From Thermoplasmatales archaeon (GTDB lineage Archaea > Thermoplasmatota > Thermoplasmata > Thermoplasmatales > Thermoplasmataceae): a stretch of DNA of 64,000 nucleotides. Each line of letters begins with the position of its first letter. Positions within the stretch are counted from its first letter, which is position 1. Both the position numbers and the translations under genes were made by a program. This document shows, in pieces, positions 10,224-19,778 of this stretch. The stretch is from assembly GCA_026127925.1 (NCBI GenBank), contig JAJSLM010000005.1:62001-126000 (forward strand), in the 5' to 3' direction. Below the pieces are notes generated by a model, which worked only from the letters and a program-made list of their open reading frames with translations, did not search any database and was not told the origin of the DNA.

Positions 10224-11357
10224 TCAGTTTGGGGGTATTCTGAGATCCCAGTCTATTATTTTCGTCTTGAGCTCGCTCCCATTAACGTCTGCAAAGGAAC
10301 TCAGAATAGTGTTCCGAATATCCTGCATTTGCGCTAATATCTGCTCCATGCTCATGATTCCAAGATTCTCTGTCTCAAGAATTTTATAATAAGTTTGGTC
10401 ACTTTCCTGGATCACCGGACAAATAAGAATCTGGTCGTTAAGGCCAAGCGGAAGCTGTGAGATAAGATTGGCTGTAGAAACAACGTGATCCCTGCTTAAC
10501 TTTAATCCACCGGTGCCTGCCATTATAACAATAGAGACCGGTATCTCGTGATCCTTGATGTTGGATATGTCATTCATGGCTTCTGTTATGTTTATGTTTC
10601 TGTTAAGCACCCTAATTACTTTGTAGCTCCCAGACTCAACGTAGATATACATTCTGGAAAGGCCGTGTTCTTTCAGGTCACGGTAACTTATCATGTTCCT
10701 CTTCTTCGGAGTTGAATATATATCGAATGAACTTGCAACTGGCAGTTCCAGCTCAGCCCGGATAAGATCCATGATACTTATAAGATCTTTTTGATCGATA
10801 TCTATTGCCCTTGCATCCCCGAGATACACCGACTCTCGGGAGGGAAAAGAATCTCCAAAGTACGATTTTACAAGTCGGAGTTCCTTAGAAAAGTCGTCTA
10901 CTGAACGAATGTTATGCGTTATACCTTTATACTCTCCAAAAACATTGCCGTAGTTCCATTCTGAACCGCTGGAGACCGAGAGATATATCGGTCTGGAAAG
11001 CATTGGCGGGAAAATTGGGTTCTCCCCGTATAGCTTAGTGTACTTTTTTGCGTCTTCATCAAGAAAGTTAAAAAATTTATCTAAAGAGTCCAGGCCCAAA
11101 GACTTCGGGCGAACGTTGTTATTGGATTCAAGCGCTTCGTAAAACGTTGAGTTTATTTTGGAAATTTCGTCTGCGCCGAGAATTTTATAAACAAGGTTTC
11201 TGGCAGCGTTAAGTTCGTACCAAACATTGTTAAAAGAACGGAGAAATAAAGAATTTCCAGTATCTAAAGAGAGCGGCCTACAGAGGAAGTCAGCTTCGAT
11301 ATTCCCCAGCTTATCAGAATCTATTTTTATAATTCCCTTCTCTCCAGCTATCCCCAT
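10224..11357 (-). CDS. radical SAM paralogue lacking the Fe-S cluster cysteines
   Basis: A 377-residue protein that aligns along most of its length with the radical SAM protein at 177-1334. Shared blocks are SVYLGDARAIDI versus SIFIGEANAMSL, LKEHGLSRMYIYVESGSYKVIRVLNRNI versus LRSHGLKRVYVGLESGSRKILRLINKPM, and IVIMAGTGGLKLSRDHV versus IVMLGIGGRNLYDEHV. At the cluster site the three cysteines are replaced by Ser132, Gly137 and Phe140 (SGSEWNYGNVF against RGCKWNRCSFC). The frame is intact, so it is likely a functional non-catalytic protein, perhaps a partner of the catalytic paralogue; that role is inference. It stands alone between pyrH (convergent) and the ABC exporter operon. Confidence 0.8.
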   Translation of the reverse strand: MGIAGEKGIIKIDSDKLGNIEADFLCRPLSLDTGNSLFLRSFNNVWYELNAARNLVYKILGADEISKINSTFYEALESNNNVRPKSLGLDSLDKFFNFLDEDAKKYTKLYGENPIFPPMLSRPIYLSVSSGSEWNYGNVFGEYKGITHNIRSVDDFSKELRLVKSYFGDSFPSRESVYLGDARAIDIDQKDLISIMDLIRAELELPVASSFDIYSTPKKRNMISYRDLKEHGLSRMYIYVESGSYKVIRVLNRNINITEAMNDISNIKDHEIPVSIVIMAGTGGLKLSRDHVVSTANLISQLPLGLNDQILICPVIQESDQTYYKILETENLGIMSMEQILAQMQDIRNTILSSFADVNGSELKTKIIDWDLRIPPN

Positions 11358-11513
11358 GATCCTTAATTGTTATGAATCCTTAAAATCTTACGCTACAGAT
11401 CGTGAGATATATTCTCGTCTAAATTAATCCTGCCAAAATGGTTTGAGGGTGGATCCTGCCTCTCGAAAATGCCATATCAGAAATTATAAAAAAAATTTAG
11501 ATAATGTGTACCT

Positions 11514-12320
11514 TCAATCCCTTATCTCTTTTTCAGCCAGGAAGGCTGTGAGTAAAATAAGTGCAACTGCAAGAACGGCAAGGCCCCCTAGCCACTGCCC
11601 AACCTGAGTCCATTGGGATGCAGTCATGGTTGTTCCGTTTATTATGACCATCCTCATAGCTTCTGCGGACCAGGAAACTGGGTTATACTTTGCTACATTG
11701 GAAAGCCAGCTTGCCATCATTCCAGGTGCAAACATGGCATAGCTCACGAACAATAAAGGAAGGTTCACCAGATTGACTATGCCGAATATTGAGTTCATAT
11801 TAGTCATCCTAATTGCGATTGCACTGAATATCGAAGAGAATATGAACGATACAAGAACAATGGCAGTAACTATTACGAGACCATCAAGAACTGTGAAGCC
11901 ATGGATAAATTTCAAACCGTTTGGAATCAACAGCGCTGCGACGATCAGTATGAGCGCCTGTGGTAGTATTCGCAATGTTGCTGACAGAATCTTTGATAGT
12001 ACTATTGAACTTCTCCGTATAGGCGACGATAAGAAGCGTCCCATGGGTCCAAGACGGCGATCAAATATTATGTTTGTTCCTGCAAACATGGCAGTGAAAA
12101 GTCCAGTTATTGTAAGGACTCCTCCAACGATATATGTTATATAATCCGGGGCACCGCCAAGAATCGAATCCCTGGCACCGGGAAAGAACTTCGTGATGTC
12201 AAATGCGCTACCAAACAGTGCTATCCAGAAGAACGGCTGAAGTAGCCCAGTTATAAAGAACACGGGATTTCTGTACCACTTCTTGAGTTCCCTAACCGTT
12301 AGTGGGCCAAGACCGCTCAT
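11514..12320 (-). CDS. ABC-2 type transporter permease
   Basis: A 268-residue membrane subunit of a DrrB-like exporter. It opens with ELKKWYRNPVFFITGLLQPFFW, the usual amphipathic lead into helix 1, and has about six hydrophobic segments (roughly residues 18-40, 56-80, 108-132, 140-165, 172-195 and 235-262). The ABC-2 signature region near residues 175-215 includes VNLPLLFVSYAMFAPGMM. Its start overlaps the stop of the ATPase gene by 4 nt, so the two are translationally coupled. The substrate is unknown; DrrAB relatives export drugs or lipids. Confidence 0.9.
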   Translation of the reverse strand: MSGLGPLTVRELKKWYRNPVFFITGLLQPFFWIALFGSAFDITKFFPGARDSILGGAPDYITYIVGGVLTITGLFTAMFAGTNIIFDRRLGPMGRFLSSPIRRSSIVLSKILSATLRILPQALILIVAALLIPNGLKFIHGFTVLDGLVIVTAIVLVSFIFSSIFSAIAIRMTNMNSIFGIVNLVNLPLLFVSYAMFAPGMMASWLSNVAKYNPVSWSAEAMRMVIINGTTMTASQWTQVGQWLGGLAVLAVALILLTAFLAEKEIRD

Positions 12321-13309
12321 TTTCTCACTCTCCTTAGATTCATCATCATCTTTCTCGCATCTCCTGGTTCTTCCTGTCTAATGTCCTTTCCCGTATATTC
12401 CAGGAATACCTCGTCCAAAGATGGCTTTTGAACTGTCAGCTTAACCGTGGATAGCTTTTTCTTACCAATGAAATTTATAATTTCCGGTAAGGACTTGTCC
12501 GAGTTGGCAACCTTTATCCTGACAGAGTTTGGACCGGCTTCCTTTATCTCTATTGCACCTTCCATTGTTTTCATCGTGTCTGCCTCCTTTTGATTCTTAA
12601 GTGTTATTGTTACAATGTCTCCCTTGAGGGAGGATTTAAGTTCACTCGGCGAGCCTGTTACTAAAACTTTACCGTGATCTATGATCGATACGCGATCAGA
12701 AAGTGCATCTATCTCCTCAAGATAATGAGAAGTAAGAATTATGGTAACATCAAGCTTTTTCTGAATCTCACGTACATAATTCCACATCTGCGTTCTTGTC
12801 TGAACATCTAGACCAAGAGTAGGTTCGTCAAGAAAGAGAATCTTTGGATCATTTACAAGACCCACAATGAGTTCCAGCCTCTTCCTCATACCGCCGGAGT
12901 AACCACGCACATACCTATCAGCAGCTTCTTCCATATCCACCAGGGTGAGAAGATGTTTAATTCGCTCATCTGCAGTTGCCCTGGGAACATCATAAAACTG
13001 AGAGACCATTATGAGATTCTCCCTCCCTGTGAGATCCTCGTCCGTTGTAAGATCCTGGGGAACCACACCAATAGCCTTCCTCACTTCCAACGACTGTTTG
13101 TTAATATCGTATCCTGCTACTGTTGCTGTTCCTGAAGTGGGTGATATCCTTGTAGTAAGCATGTTTATAGTGGTCGTCTTACCGGCACCATTTGGACCCA
13201 GAAGACCATATATTTCACCCTCTTCTATTCCGATATTGAGATCAGATACTGCTTTTATTTTCCCGAGATAAACCTTTGACAGATGCTCCGTTTTTATTAT
13301 TGTTGCCAT
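12317..13309 (-). CDS. ABC transporter ATP-binding protein (DrrA-like)
   Basis: A 330-residue ATPase that powers the adjacent permease. It has Walker A GPNGAGKTT (about residue 39), signature YSGGMRKRLEL, Walker B ILFLDEPTLGLD and the switch histidine in ILTSHYLEE. About 90 C-terminal residues after the ATPase core match the DrrA-type regulatory extension, including VQKPSLDEVFLEYTGKDIR. It sits between padR (11 nt upstream) and the permease (4-nt overlap), giving a three-gene operon read leftward. Confidence 0.93.
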   Translation of the reverse strand: MATIIKTEHLSKVYLGKIKAVSDLNIGIEEGEIYGLLGPNGAGKTTTINMLTTRISPTSGTATVAGYDINKQSLEVRKAIGVVPQDLTTDEDLTGRENLIMVSQFYDVPRATADERIKHLLTLVDMEEAADRYVRGYSGGMRKRLELIVGLVNDPKILFLDEPTLGLDVQTRTQMWNYVREIQKKLDVTIILTSHYLEEIDALSDRVSIIDHGKVLVTGSPSELKSSLKGDIVTITLKNQKEADTMKTMEGAIEIKEAGPNSVRIKVANSDKSLPEIINFIGKKKLSTVKLTVQKPSLDEVFLEYTGKDIRQEEPGDARKMMMNLRRVRK

Positions 13310-13320
13310 TCAATCATCCT

Positions 13321-13794
13321 CTATAGTCTTTTGAGTCGCTCCTCGACTCCCCTCAATCTTTTTCGATGCTCCTCAGAAAGCTTGTCTTTCTCGTCCTCGA
13401 GGTAATCGACATAACCTTCAAGATTTGCTAAAATATTGTCCAGCGAGAGATCAGAATCCTCCCTTGTGGAACCTGTTTTGAATCTAAGACCTATCTCTTC
13501 CAACCCAGATTCCGTGATCTCATATTTTGAATCGGGTTTACGAATAACAAATTTATCCGTTTCCAGTTGATGAAGCAACGGATATATTGTTCCCGGGCTC
13601 GGCTTCCACCAACCCATTGATTGCTGGGCCATAGCTTCAATAATTTCCGACCCGCGTAATGAACGTTCCGAAAGGAGCCACAGAACCCATTTTCTTAACC
13701 CGCCCTGGCGCCTAGAAGAATAAATAGAACTCCACGCGTGGGGACCGAAGAAATCTCCACCCCACTTTTCGCCTCGATCTGATTCTTTTGTCAT
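13321..13794 (-). CDS. PadR family transcriptional regulator
   Basis: A 157-residue winged-helix repressor. The PadR core is about residues 34-110: WVLWLLSERSLRGSEIIEAMAQQSMGWWKPSPGTIYPLLHQLETDKFVIRKP. It is followed by a Glu/Lys-rich coiled coil (about 128-157), probably for dimerisation. As first gene of the exporter operon it most likely represses its own promoter until an exporter substrate binds, as PadR/LmrR proteins do. A perfect 16-bp palindrome lies between the promoter element and the start codon (13803-13818). The 30 N-terminal residues are poorly conserved in type, so the exact start is uncertain. Confidence 0.9.
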   Translation of the reverse strand: MTKESDRGEKWGGDFFGPHAWSSIYSSRRQGGLRKWVLWLLSERSLRGSEIIEAMAQQSMGWWKPSPGTIYPLLHQLETDKFVIRKPDSKYEITESGLEEIGLRFKTGSTREDSDLSLDNILANLEGYVDYLEDEKDKLSEEHRKRLRGVEERLKRL

Positions 13795-13802
13795 TCGATA
13801 TC

Positions 13803-13818
13803 AAATCGATATCGATTT
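13803..13818. promoter_or_regulatory. palindromic candidate PadR operator
   Basis: AAATCGATATCGATTT is a perfect 16-bp palindrome, with an additional partial copy of its core (CGATATCAAATC) toward padR. It lies 9-24 nt upstream of the padR ATG and directly downstream of an A/T-rich TATA-like element (GTATTAATACT on the minus strand), where a bound repressor would block initiation. The dyad is seen directly; the assignment to PadR is inferred from position. Confidence 0.65.
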
Positions 13819-13874
13819 CGAGTATTAATACATACCCCTTGAAACTAAAAAGTTAAAAAGAAAAATAAAAAAAC

Positions 13875-14297
13875 TCAGAAAACACCGAATCTGGCGATGA
13901 CATCTGAAAGGTTATCCATATAATCCCTAAATATTCTCAGTATGTCTCTTGAAGTAATAACGCCTATTAGTTTTCCATTTTCCACAACTGGTAGTCTTCT
14001 GATGCCTTCCTTGTTCATGAGTTCTGTGACCTGATCCGTAGGGGTGTTTGGTGAAACTGACTTAAGAGGAGCATTCATCAAATCGCTCAGTTTCACGTTC
14101 TGTGGTTCAAGATCTTTAGCCACAATCTTGTTGACGTAATCCCACTCTGTAACAATGCCGTACGGCTTTCCATCCTTTTCTACTATTATAAAACCAGTGT
14201 GATCATTGCTCATTATTTTAGCTGCTTCTCTCGCGTTAAGATTACCGTCAAACATGTTCGTGTATTTTTTCATAATATCCTTTGCATAAAGAACCAT
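13875..14297 (-). CDS. CBS-domain pair protein
   Basis: A 140-residue protein consisting of two CBS motifs and little else. The first is AKDIMKKYTNMFDGNLNAREAAKIMSN through GIVTEWDYVNKIV; the second is LSDLMNAPLKSVSPNTPTDQVTELMNK through IGVITSRDILRIF. Such Bateman modules bind adenine nucleotides and signal energy state to partners. No catalytic domain is attached, so the partner is unknown. I chose the ATG at 14297; a start 15 nt earlier adds Met-Leu-Tyr-Tyr-Ile. The gene lies alone beside the convergently read exporter operon region. Confidence 0.88.
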   Translation of the reverse strand: MVLYAKDIMKKYTNMFDGNLNAREAAKIMSNDHTGFIIVEKDGKPYGIVTEWDYVNKIVAKDLEPQNVKLSDLMNAPLKSVSPNTPTDQVTELMNKEGIRRLPVVENGKLIGVITSRDILRIFRDYMDNLSDVIARFGVF

Positions 14298-14346
14298 AAT
14301 ATAGTATAGCAAGGAAATACTTAATTGTCGCTATACATAATTTTTA

Positions 14347-14366
14347 CTCCATATAATAAGATGGAG
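14347..14366. repeat. short inverted repeat between divergent CBS and proteasome genes
   Basis: CTCCAT and ATGGAG form 6-bp arms around an 8-nt A/T-rich spacer. It lies about 50 nt upstream of the CBS gene start. The remaining intergenic sequence 14298-14590 shows A/T-rich promoter-like stretches (for example 14544-14560) but no tRNA fold or other gene. The repeat is short, so a chance occurrence is possible. Confidence 0.3.
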
Positions 14367-14590
14367 GAAAACGCTTATTTTACAGTGTCTGCGATACACG
14401 CCTTAGTTAGCGCTTAAAGTCCTATTACAATCGAACATGCATCTTGACAAAACCTCTTAGTGACTAAACTAGATCACACAATTTCACCATTTCGTAGCAA
14501 ATCTCGCTAAGTAATAGTTAAAATTTTGTCTTCTGTGAATGTATAGAAAATTAAAATAACAGGATTGCCATCATTTGTGGAAGTGAACAG

Positions 14591-15226
14591 ATGACTGAAC
14601 AACTGAGTACAGGAACAACAACACTCGGAATGGTTACCAAAGAGGGTGTTGTAATGGCAACTGAAAGAAGAGTTACAATGGATCATTTTATTATGCATAA
14701 GGATGGAAAGAAACTACACCAGATTGACACAGCAGCTGCAATGACGATCGCAGGACTAGTTGGCGATGCGCAGGTGCTGGTTAGATATATGTCTGCGGAG
14801 CTTGAACTATACCGATTACAGAGAAAAGTCAACATGCCAATTTCGGCTGCTGCAACCCTCCTGTCTAATATACTTAATCAGACAAAGTTCTATCCATACA
14901 TGGTCCAGATTCTAATCGGTGGATATGACACAGAACCACACATTTTCTCGGTTGATGCAGCAGGTGGATCTGTCGAGGATGTGTATGCCAGCACCGGATC
15001 TGGATCGCCTTTCGTATACGGTGTTCTGGAAAACGGATACAGGGAAGGCATAAGTACCGAAGAGGCAATAGAACTTGCAATTAGGGGAGTTTCAGCCGCT
15101 AAGCAGAGAGATTCAGCCTCTGGTGGGATGATCGATATAGCGGTCATAGATAAAGACCATGGATTTCACCAGCTTTCAAAAGATGAAGTGCTGGAAAGAA
15201 TCAAAAAATACAAATTACCCCAATAA
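14591..15226 (+). CDS. psmB: proteasome beta subunit
   Basis: A 211-residue catalytic subunit of the 20S proteasome. The propeptide MTEQLSTG is cleaved before Thr9, giving the mature N-terminus [19 protein letters not shown], with the nucleophilic Thr, the Glu and Asp/Arg residues and the catalytic Lys in family positions. The [13 protein letters not shown] and [13 protein letters not shown] segments are typical. The substrate pathway is VAT unfolding (5134-7371) followed by degradation. A gene for the beta-CASP nuclease follows after 42 nt, an order seen in several archaea. Confidence 0.97.
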   Translation: MTEQLSTGTTTLGMVTKEGVVMATERRVTMDHFIMHKDGKKLHQIDTAAAMTIAGLVGDAQVLVRYMSAELELYRLQRKVNMPISAAATLLSNILNQTKFYPYMVQILIGGYDTEPHIFSVDAAGGSVEDVYASTGSGSPFVYGVLENGYREGISTEEAIELAIRGVSAAKQRDSASGGMIDIAVIDKDHGFHQLSKDEVLERIKKYKLPQ

Positions 15227-15268
15227 ATTCCCTATTAAGTTTATTTTTTAAACTCGGAGCTATTTCTC

Positions 15269-17191
15269 ATGTCTTTTAGAGATTACTTAGAAGAAACTAG
15301 GACTGTATTCGACAAACTATATCCTGAGAATCAGATTACTGAGATAGATTACGAAGGACCAACGATCGTAGTTTACACCAAAAACAGTGATCTGTTCGCC
15401 AAAAGGGAAGATCTGGCAAGGCAGATTGCACAGGAAATGAAAAGAAGAATCACGATACGTCCTGATCCTTCGATCATGATGCCCGATGATGAGGCTGAAG
15501 CCATCATAAGAGAGATTATACCTGAATCTGCAGGCCTCAAGGACGTATATTTTGAAGCTGATACTGGCGAAGTAGTGATAGAGGCGGACGAACCAAGCAT
15601 AATAACGTCGAGAATGTCAGATCACATCGTCACGATAAAGGACAAGACAAAATGGTCTCCCAGGATCGTACGCGCACCGCCTATGTACTCAAGAACTGTA
15701 AAAGAGATGAGGGAATTCCTAAGGGATGTAAAGCAGGAGCGGAAAGAATTCCTGCATAATCTTGGGAAGAAATTGAGCATCCCTACGATGCCAGGAGAAA
15801 CATGGATAAGACTCACTGCACTGGGCGGCCACAGGGAAGTTGGAAGAAGCGCTACTCTGATCTCCACAAATAACTCGAAAATTTTAGTTGATTGCGGTAT
15901 GCTGAACACGAATGAACCTGATGATCAACCCTGGGCGAGTGCACCCTACCTCTATGCGCCAGAGATTCAGCCATTCTCGTCCATAGATGCGGTGGTTCTC
16001 ACGCACGCGCATCTTGATCATTCCGGGCTCCTCCCATTGCTGTATAAATATGGATACGACGGTCCGGTATATATGACGCCCCCTACAAGGGACATGATTG
16101 CTCTCCTGCAGAATGATTACATCAAGGTGGCGCATGCCGAGGGGCACAAGGGACCTTACGAATCAAAGCACATCAGGGAGGAATTGAAACATTCAATAGT
16201 GCTTAGATATAACGAAACGACGGACATAACAAGGGATGTGAGGCTTACGTACTACAATGCAGGCCATATCCTTGGATCTGCATCGGTACATCTGCATATT
16301 GGTGATGGCCTTTATAATATAGTCCTTAGCGGGGACGTGAAATTTGAAAAGACATGGCTTTTCAATCCGGCAAATAACGTTTTCCCCAGAGCCGAAGCAT
16401 TTATGACAGAATCAACTTATGCGGGCAGGGAAGACTATCATCACCCGAGAGGCGAAGCTTCGCAACTACTCGTAGACATAATTAACCGAACCTTCGACCG
16501 TGGTGGGTCCGTTCTCGTACCTGTATTTGCTGTGGGCAGAAGCCAGGAGGTAATGCTCGTTCTGGAAGAAGCCGTTAGAAACAAGAAAATAAAGGAAGTA
16601 CCTGTTTATCTGGACGGCATGATAATGGAGGCCACGGCGATTCATGCTGCCTACCCTGAATACCTCAACAAGAATCTCAGGGAATCCATAATGGTTAAAA
16701 GAGAGAACCCCTTTTTGAGTCCCATATTCAAGAGGGTTGAGACAAAACAACAGAGATTGGAAATATGCGATTCGGTGGAAAATAAGGTCGTCCTGGCTAC
16801 CTCGGGAATGATGAATGGAGGACCGGTAATGGAATACTTCAAAAGCTGGGTAAGCTCCCCCGAACATTCCCTCGTTTTTGTGGGTTACCAGGCTGAGGGG
16901 ACGACGGGTAGGAGAATACAGAAAGGCGCTACGGACATCTCTCTCTCAGAAGGGGGAAAACAGGCGAGGTATGACATAAGAATGGCTATCGAGACGGCTG
17001 AGGGATTCTCGGGTCATTCTGACAAGAGGCAGCTTCTGTCCTACATAGCAACGATGAAGCCCAGACCACAGAGGATTCTTGTCAACCACGGTGATGGCGA
17101 GAAAGCGGCCGAATTCGCCAAATTGATAAGATCTAAATTCGGTATTGAAGCCCATGCCCTTAGAAATCTTGAAACAATCCGGTTCTATTAA
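15269..17191 (+). CDS. aCPSF1 beta-CASP ribonuclease
   Basis: A 640-residue homologue of the eukaryotic cleavage factor CPSF73, the archaeal 3'-end processing and transcription-termination nuclease. The N-terminal 150 residues are KH-type RNA-binding domains (including GLKDVYFEADTGEVVIEAD). The metallo-beta-lactamase core carries the zinc motif THAHLDHSGLLP near residue 245, plus YNAGHILGSAS and LSGDVKF. The beta-CASP domain includes VPVFAVGRSQEVMLVL, and the C-terminal histidines lie in FSGHSDKRQLL and VNHGDGEKAA. Length matches aCPSF1 (about 635). It probably shares a transcript with psmB. Confidence 0.95.
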   Translation: MSFRDYLEETRTVFDKLYPENQITEIDYEGPTIVVYTKNSDLFAKREDLARQIAQEMKRRITIRPDPSIMMPDDEAEAIIREIIPESAGLKDVYFEADTGEVVIEADEPSIITSRMSDHIVTIKDKTKWSPRIVRAPPMYSRTVKEMREFLRDVKQERKEFLHNLGKKLSIPTMPGETWIRLTALGGHREVGRSATLISTNNSKILVDCGMLNTNEPDDQPWASAPYLYAPEIQPFSSIDAVVLTHAHLDHSGLLPLLYKYGYDGPVYMTPPTRDMIALLQNDYIKVAHAEGHKGPYESKHIREELKHSIVLRYNETTDITRDVRLTYYNAGHILGSASVHLHIGDGLYNIVLSGDVKFEKTWLFNPANNVFPRAEAFMTESTYAGREDYHHPRGEASQLLVDIINRTFDRGGSVLVPVFAVGRSQEVMLVLEEAVRNKKIKEVPVYLDGMIMEATAIHAAYPEYLNKNLRESIMVKRENPFLSPIFKRVETKQQRLEICDSVENKVVLATSGMMNGGPVMEYFKSWVSSPEHSLVFVGYQAEGTTGRRIQKGATDISLSEGGKQARYDIRMAIETAEGFSGHSDKRQLLSYIATMKPRPQRILVNHGDGEKAAEFAKLIRSKFGIEAHALRNLETIRFY

Positions 17192-17233
17192 GAAAAGGAC
17201 ATTGGACAAATTAATTATAGATATATTGAAAAA

Positions 17234-17905
17234 TTAGATCGGAAAACTCCCGTCTGGAGACACCTTCTTCCAGTCCGAGAGGAACCTGCTAAGTCCTTCT
17301 GATGTTTTTGGATGCTCGGGTAATTTTTTGAGAACATCGAACGGGAGAGTAACAACATCGGCCCCTATAACAGCAGCCCTCAAAACGTGAACTGGATTCC
17401 TTATTGAAGCAACAAGAATCTTTGTCGATATTTCATAATTGTCAAAGATCATCCTGATCTGGTCGATTATCGCCATCCCGTCCTCCCCAATGTCATCAAG
17501 TCTTCCGACAAAGGGTGAAACGTATTCAGCCCCACACTTTGCAGCAAGAAGAGCCTGAATTGGATTGAATATAAGTGTACAGTTTACAGGTATATTCTTC
17601 GATTTTAGGACTTTTATGGCCTTCAGCCCGTCCAGAGTCATGGGTATCTTCACAACTGCATTTGCACCCAACTTAGCGACTCTCTCAGCCTGCTGGATCA
17701 TCTCGCTGTATTCTGTCGCAACAACCTCTACACTGACAGGACCGGGCGTCACTTTCAGGATTTCCTGGATTATCTCTGCAAAGGATCTGCCTTTCTGCGT
17801 TTCCTTCATTGCAAGAGACGGGTTTGTCGTAACTCCGTCAACAATACCCATTGCAACGCCTTCCCTTATCTCTTCAACGTTTGACGTATCAAGAAATATT
17901 TTCAT
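17234..17905 (-). CDS. tal: transaldolase (TalC/fructose-6-phosphate aldolase-like)
   Basis: A 223-residue class I aldolase of the short transaldolase subfamily that moves dihydroxyacetone units in the non-oxidative pentose phosphate pathway. It starts [31 protein letters not shown], and the Schiff-base lysine is in [10 protein letters not shown] near residue 86. [31 protein letters not shown] and [27 protein letters not shown] follow. Its start overlaps the stop of the transketolase C-terminal subunit by 17 nt, so it is the last gene of the tktN-tktC-tal operon. Archaea with no oxidative branch use this set to make ribose phosphate. Confidence 0.95.
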   Translation of the reverse strand: MKIFLDTSNVEEIREGVAMGIVDGVTTNPSLAMKETQKGRSFAEIIQEILKVTPGPVSVEVVATEYSEMIQQAERVAKLGANAVVKIPMTLDGLKAIKVLKSKNIPVNCTLIFNPIQALLAAKCGAEYVSPFVGRLDDIGEDGMAIIDQIRMIFDNYEISTKILVASIRNPVHVLRAAVIGADVVTLPFDVLKKLPEHPKTSEGLSRFLSDWKKVSPDGSFPI

Positions 17906-18845
17906 AATAAGTCTCCTTCCTAAAGCATTCTTCCGAAACTTTTACTATATCGTTCACGCCCATATGAAAGTAATCGAAGAGCTCCCAAGATTTACCGGAT
18001 TTTCCAAACGTGTCCATCATACCCACACGCTTCAAATGAACAGGATGACTCTCGGAAATTACTTCCGCGACTCTACTGCCAAGACCATTATATATGGAGT
18101 GTTCCTCGACCGTTACTACTCTCCCCGTGTCGTTTGCGGCTTTAATTATTGCCTTCTTGTCAATGGGTTTAATCGATGACATGTTGATCACGCGAACGCC
18201 TATGCCTTTCTGTTTCAGTATTTCAGCCGCCTTCAGAGCAAAGGAGACCATGACACCCATGCCTATTATCGTAATATCGCTGCCATCACGCAAAATGGAC
18301 GCCACCCCTGGGTGAAAACTATAATTATCGTCGTATAAAAGTGGGAATTTTTCCCTTGAGAGTCTAACATAATTCGGTCCAGTTCCAGATTCCACTAGAT
18401 AATCTATAACGCTCTTTGTCTCATAAGAATCTGCTGGTACGATAACTTTCATGTTGGGAAGGCCTGACATTATACCAACATCCTCAACAATCTGGTGTGT
18501 AGCACCGTCTTCGCCCACGGTTATGCCTGCATGAGTTACAACAAAATTTACGTCCAAATTATTGTAGCACACCGATTGCCTCATTTGTTCATATGTTCTC
18601 ATCAGGAATACAGCGAAAGTGGAAGCAAACACCTTCTTACCGCTGAGAGCGAGACCAGCAGCAGCGGTGACCATGGACTGTTCAGAGATGCCCATATTGA
18701 AGAAGCGATCCGGAAATTTCTTCCCGAAAATGGAAGTCTTCGTAGAAGATGAAAGATCTGCGTCAAGAACGACGAGGTTATTGTGCCTCTCACCCAAAAC
18801 TGCTAGTTCTTCTCCGTATGTTTCGCGCAAGCTCTCGGAGATCAT
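17889..18845 (-). CDS. tktB: transketolase, C-terminal subunit
   Basis: A 318-residue subunit with the pyrimidine-binding and C-terminal transketolase domains. [27 protein letters not shown] opens the Pyr domain; the activating Glu lies in [47 protein letters not shown] and [10 protein letters not shown] are typical of the family. The last third ([37 protein letters not shown]) is the C-terminal domain. Transketolase is split here, as in many archaea, and must pair with the product of 18851-19678 to bind thiamine diphosphate. Confidence 0.95.
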   Translation of the reverse strand: MISESLRETYGEELAVLGERHNNLVVLDADLSSSTKTSIFGKKFPDRFFNMGISEQSMVTAAAGLALSGKKVFASTFAVFLMRTYEQMRQSVCYNNLDVNFVVTHAGITVGEDGATHQIVEDVGIMSGLPNMKVIVPADSYETKSVIDYLVESGTGPNYVRLSREKFPLLYDDNYSFHPGVASILRDGSDITIIGMGVMVSFALKAAEILKQKGIGVRVINMSSIKPIDKKAIIKAANDTGRVVTVEEHSIYNGLGSRVAEVISESHPVHLKRVGMMDTFGKSGKSWELFDYFHMGVNDIVKVSEECFRKETYYENIS

Positions 18846-18850
18846 TTGAA

Positions 18851-19678
18851 TTATTCACCACCAGAAAGTTCGGATAGGGCAAGCCTGTATTCTTCCTCTG
18901 AAGCGGGCGGCGAACCATGATACTTCGGATTATTTTCCATGTAGCTTACGCCTTTACCTTTAACTGTATTCGCCACTATAAAAGTAGGTTTTTCCAGCGA
19001 TTCCTTTGCCTCTTCTATCGCTGAAATAATCTGGTTATAATCATGGCCGTCTATCTCAAGGACATTCCACCCGAAACTCGCGATCATGTCGGGTATATTA
19101 TTGAGAGGCATTATGTCCCGAGTGAAGCCATCAAGCTGTATCCTGTTCCGGTCGAGTATCGCTACGAGGTTATTCAGGTGATACTTATTAGCAGCCATTA
19201 TCGACTCCCATATATTTCCTTCCTCAATTTCGCCATCCCCGACCAGTACGAAAACCCTGTATGAACGCTGATCAAGTTTACCGGCAAGTGCCATTCCGAC
19301 GCCTACGCCAAGACCCTGCCCAAGTGATCCCGTGGATACTTCAACGCCCGGAACACCCCTGTGGACATGTCCTTCAAGTTTAGAATTCAATTTTCTGAAA
19401 CCGGAGAGGAAAGATTCTGGAAAAAATCCCCTTACGGAAAGTGTTGCATAGAGACCTGGAGATGCATGACCCTTACTCATGATAAACCGATCCCTGTCCG
19501 GATCATCGGAATGAAGGGGATCGATGTTCATCTCTTTAAAATAAAGGACAGTCAGTATATCTGCCGCGCTCAGAGATCCACCAGGATGGCCGCTTTTCGC
19601 AGAATAGACCATTTCAATAACCTTTCGCCTGATCACGTTAGAAACGCGTTTGAGGTCGATAATATCATAGGCTTCCAT
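18851..19678 (-). CDS. tktA: transketolase, N-terminal (PP-domain) subunit
   Basis: A 275-residue subunit holding the diphosphate-binding half of transketolase. It has KSGHPGGSLSAADILTVLYF, the histidines of SKGHASPGLYA and HVHRGVPGVEVSTGSLGQGLGVGVGMA, and the ThDP/Mg motif GDGEIEEGNIWESIMAANKYHLNNLVAILDRNRIQLDG. Five nucleotides separate it from the C-terminal subunit gene, and it is the first gene of the pentose-phosphate operon. The upstream gap to ftsZ (about 100 nt) holds A/T-rich promoter-like sequence. Confidence 0.95.
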   Translation of the reverse strand: MEAYDIIDLKRVSNVIRRKVIEMVYSAKSGHPGGSLSAADILTVLYFKEMNIDPLHSDDPDRDRFIMSKGHASPGLYATLSVRGFFPESFLSGFRKLNSKLEGHVHRGVPGVEVSTGSLGQGLGVGVGMALAGKLDQRSYRVFVLVGDGEIEEGNIWESIMAANKYHLNNLVAILDRNRIQLDGFTRDIMPLNNIPDMIASFGWNVLEIDGHDYNQIISAIEEAKESLEKPTFIVANTVKGKGVSYMENNPKYHGSPPASEEEYRLALSELSGGE

Positions 19679-19778
19679 TATTTTTACACCGCACCACTAT
19701 AGATTTTCAAATCTATACGCCAAGTAGGCTTATTGCAGTAAGAATAAAAATGTTTTTTATTGTGATTGTCGACAAAGA

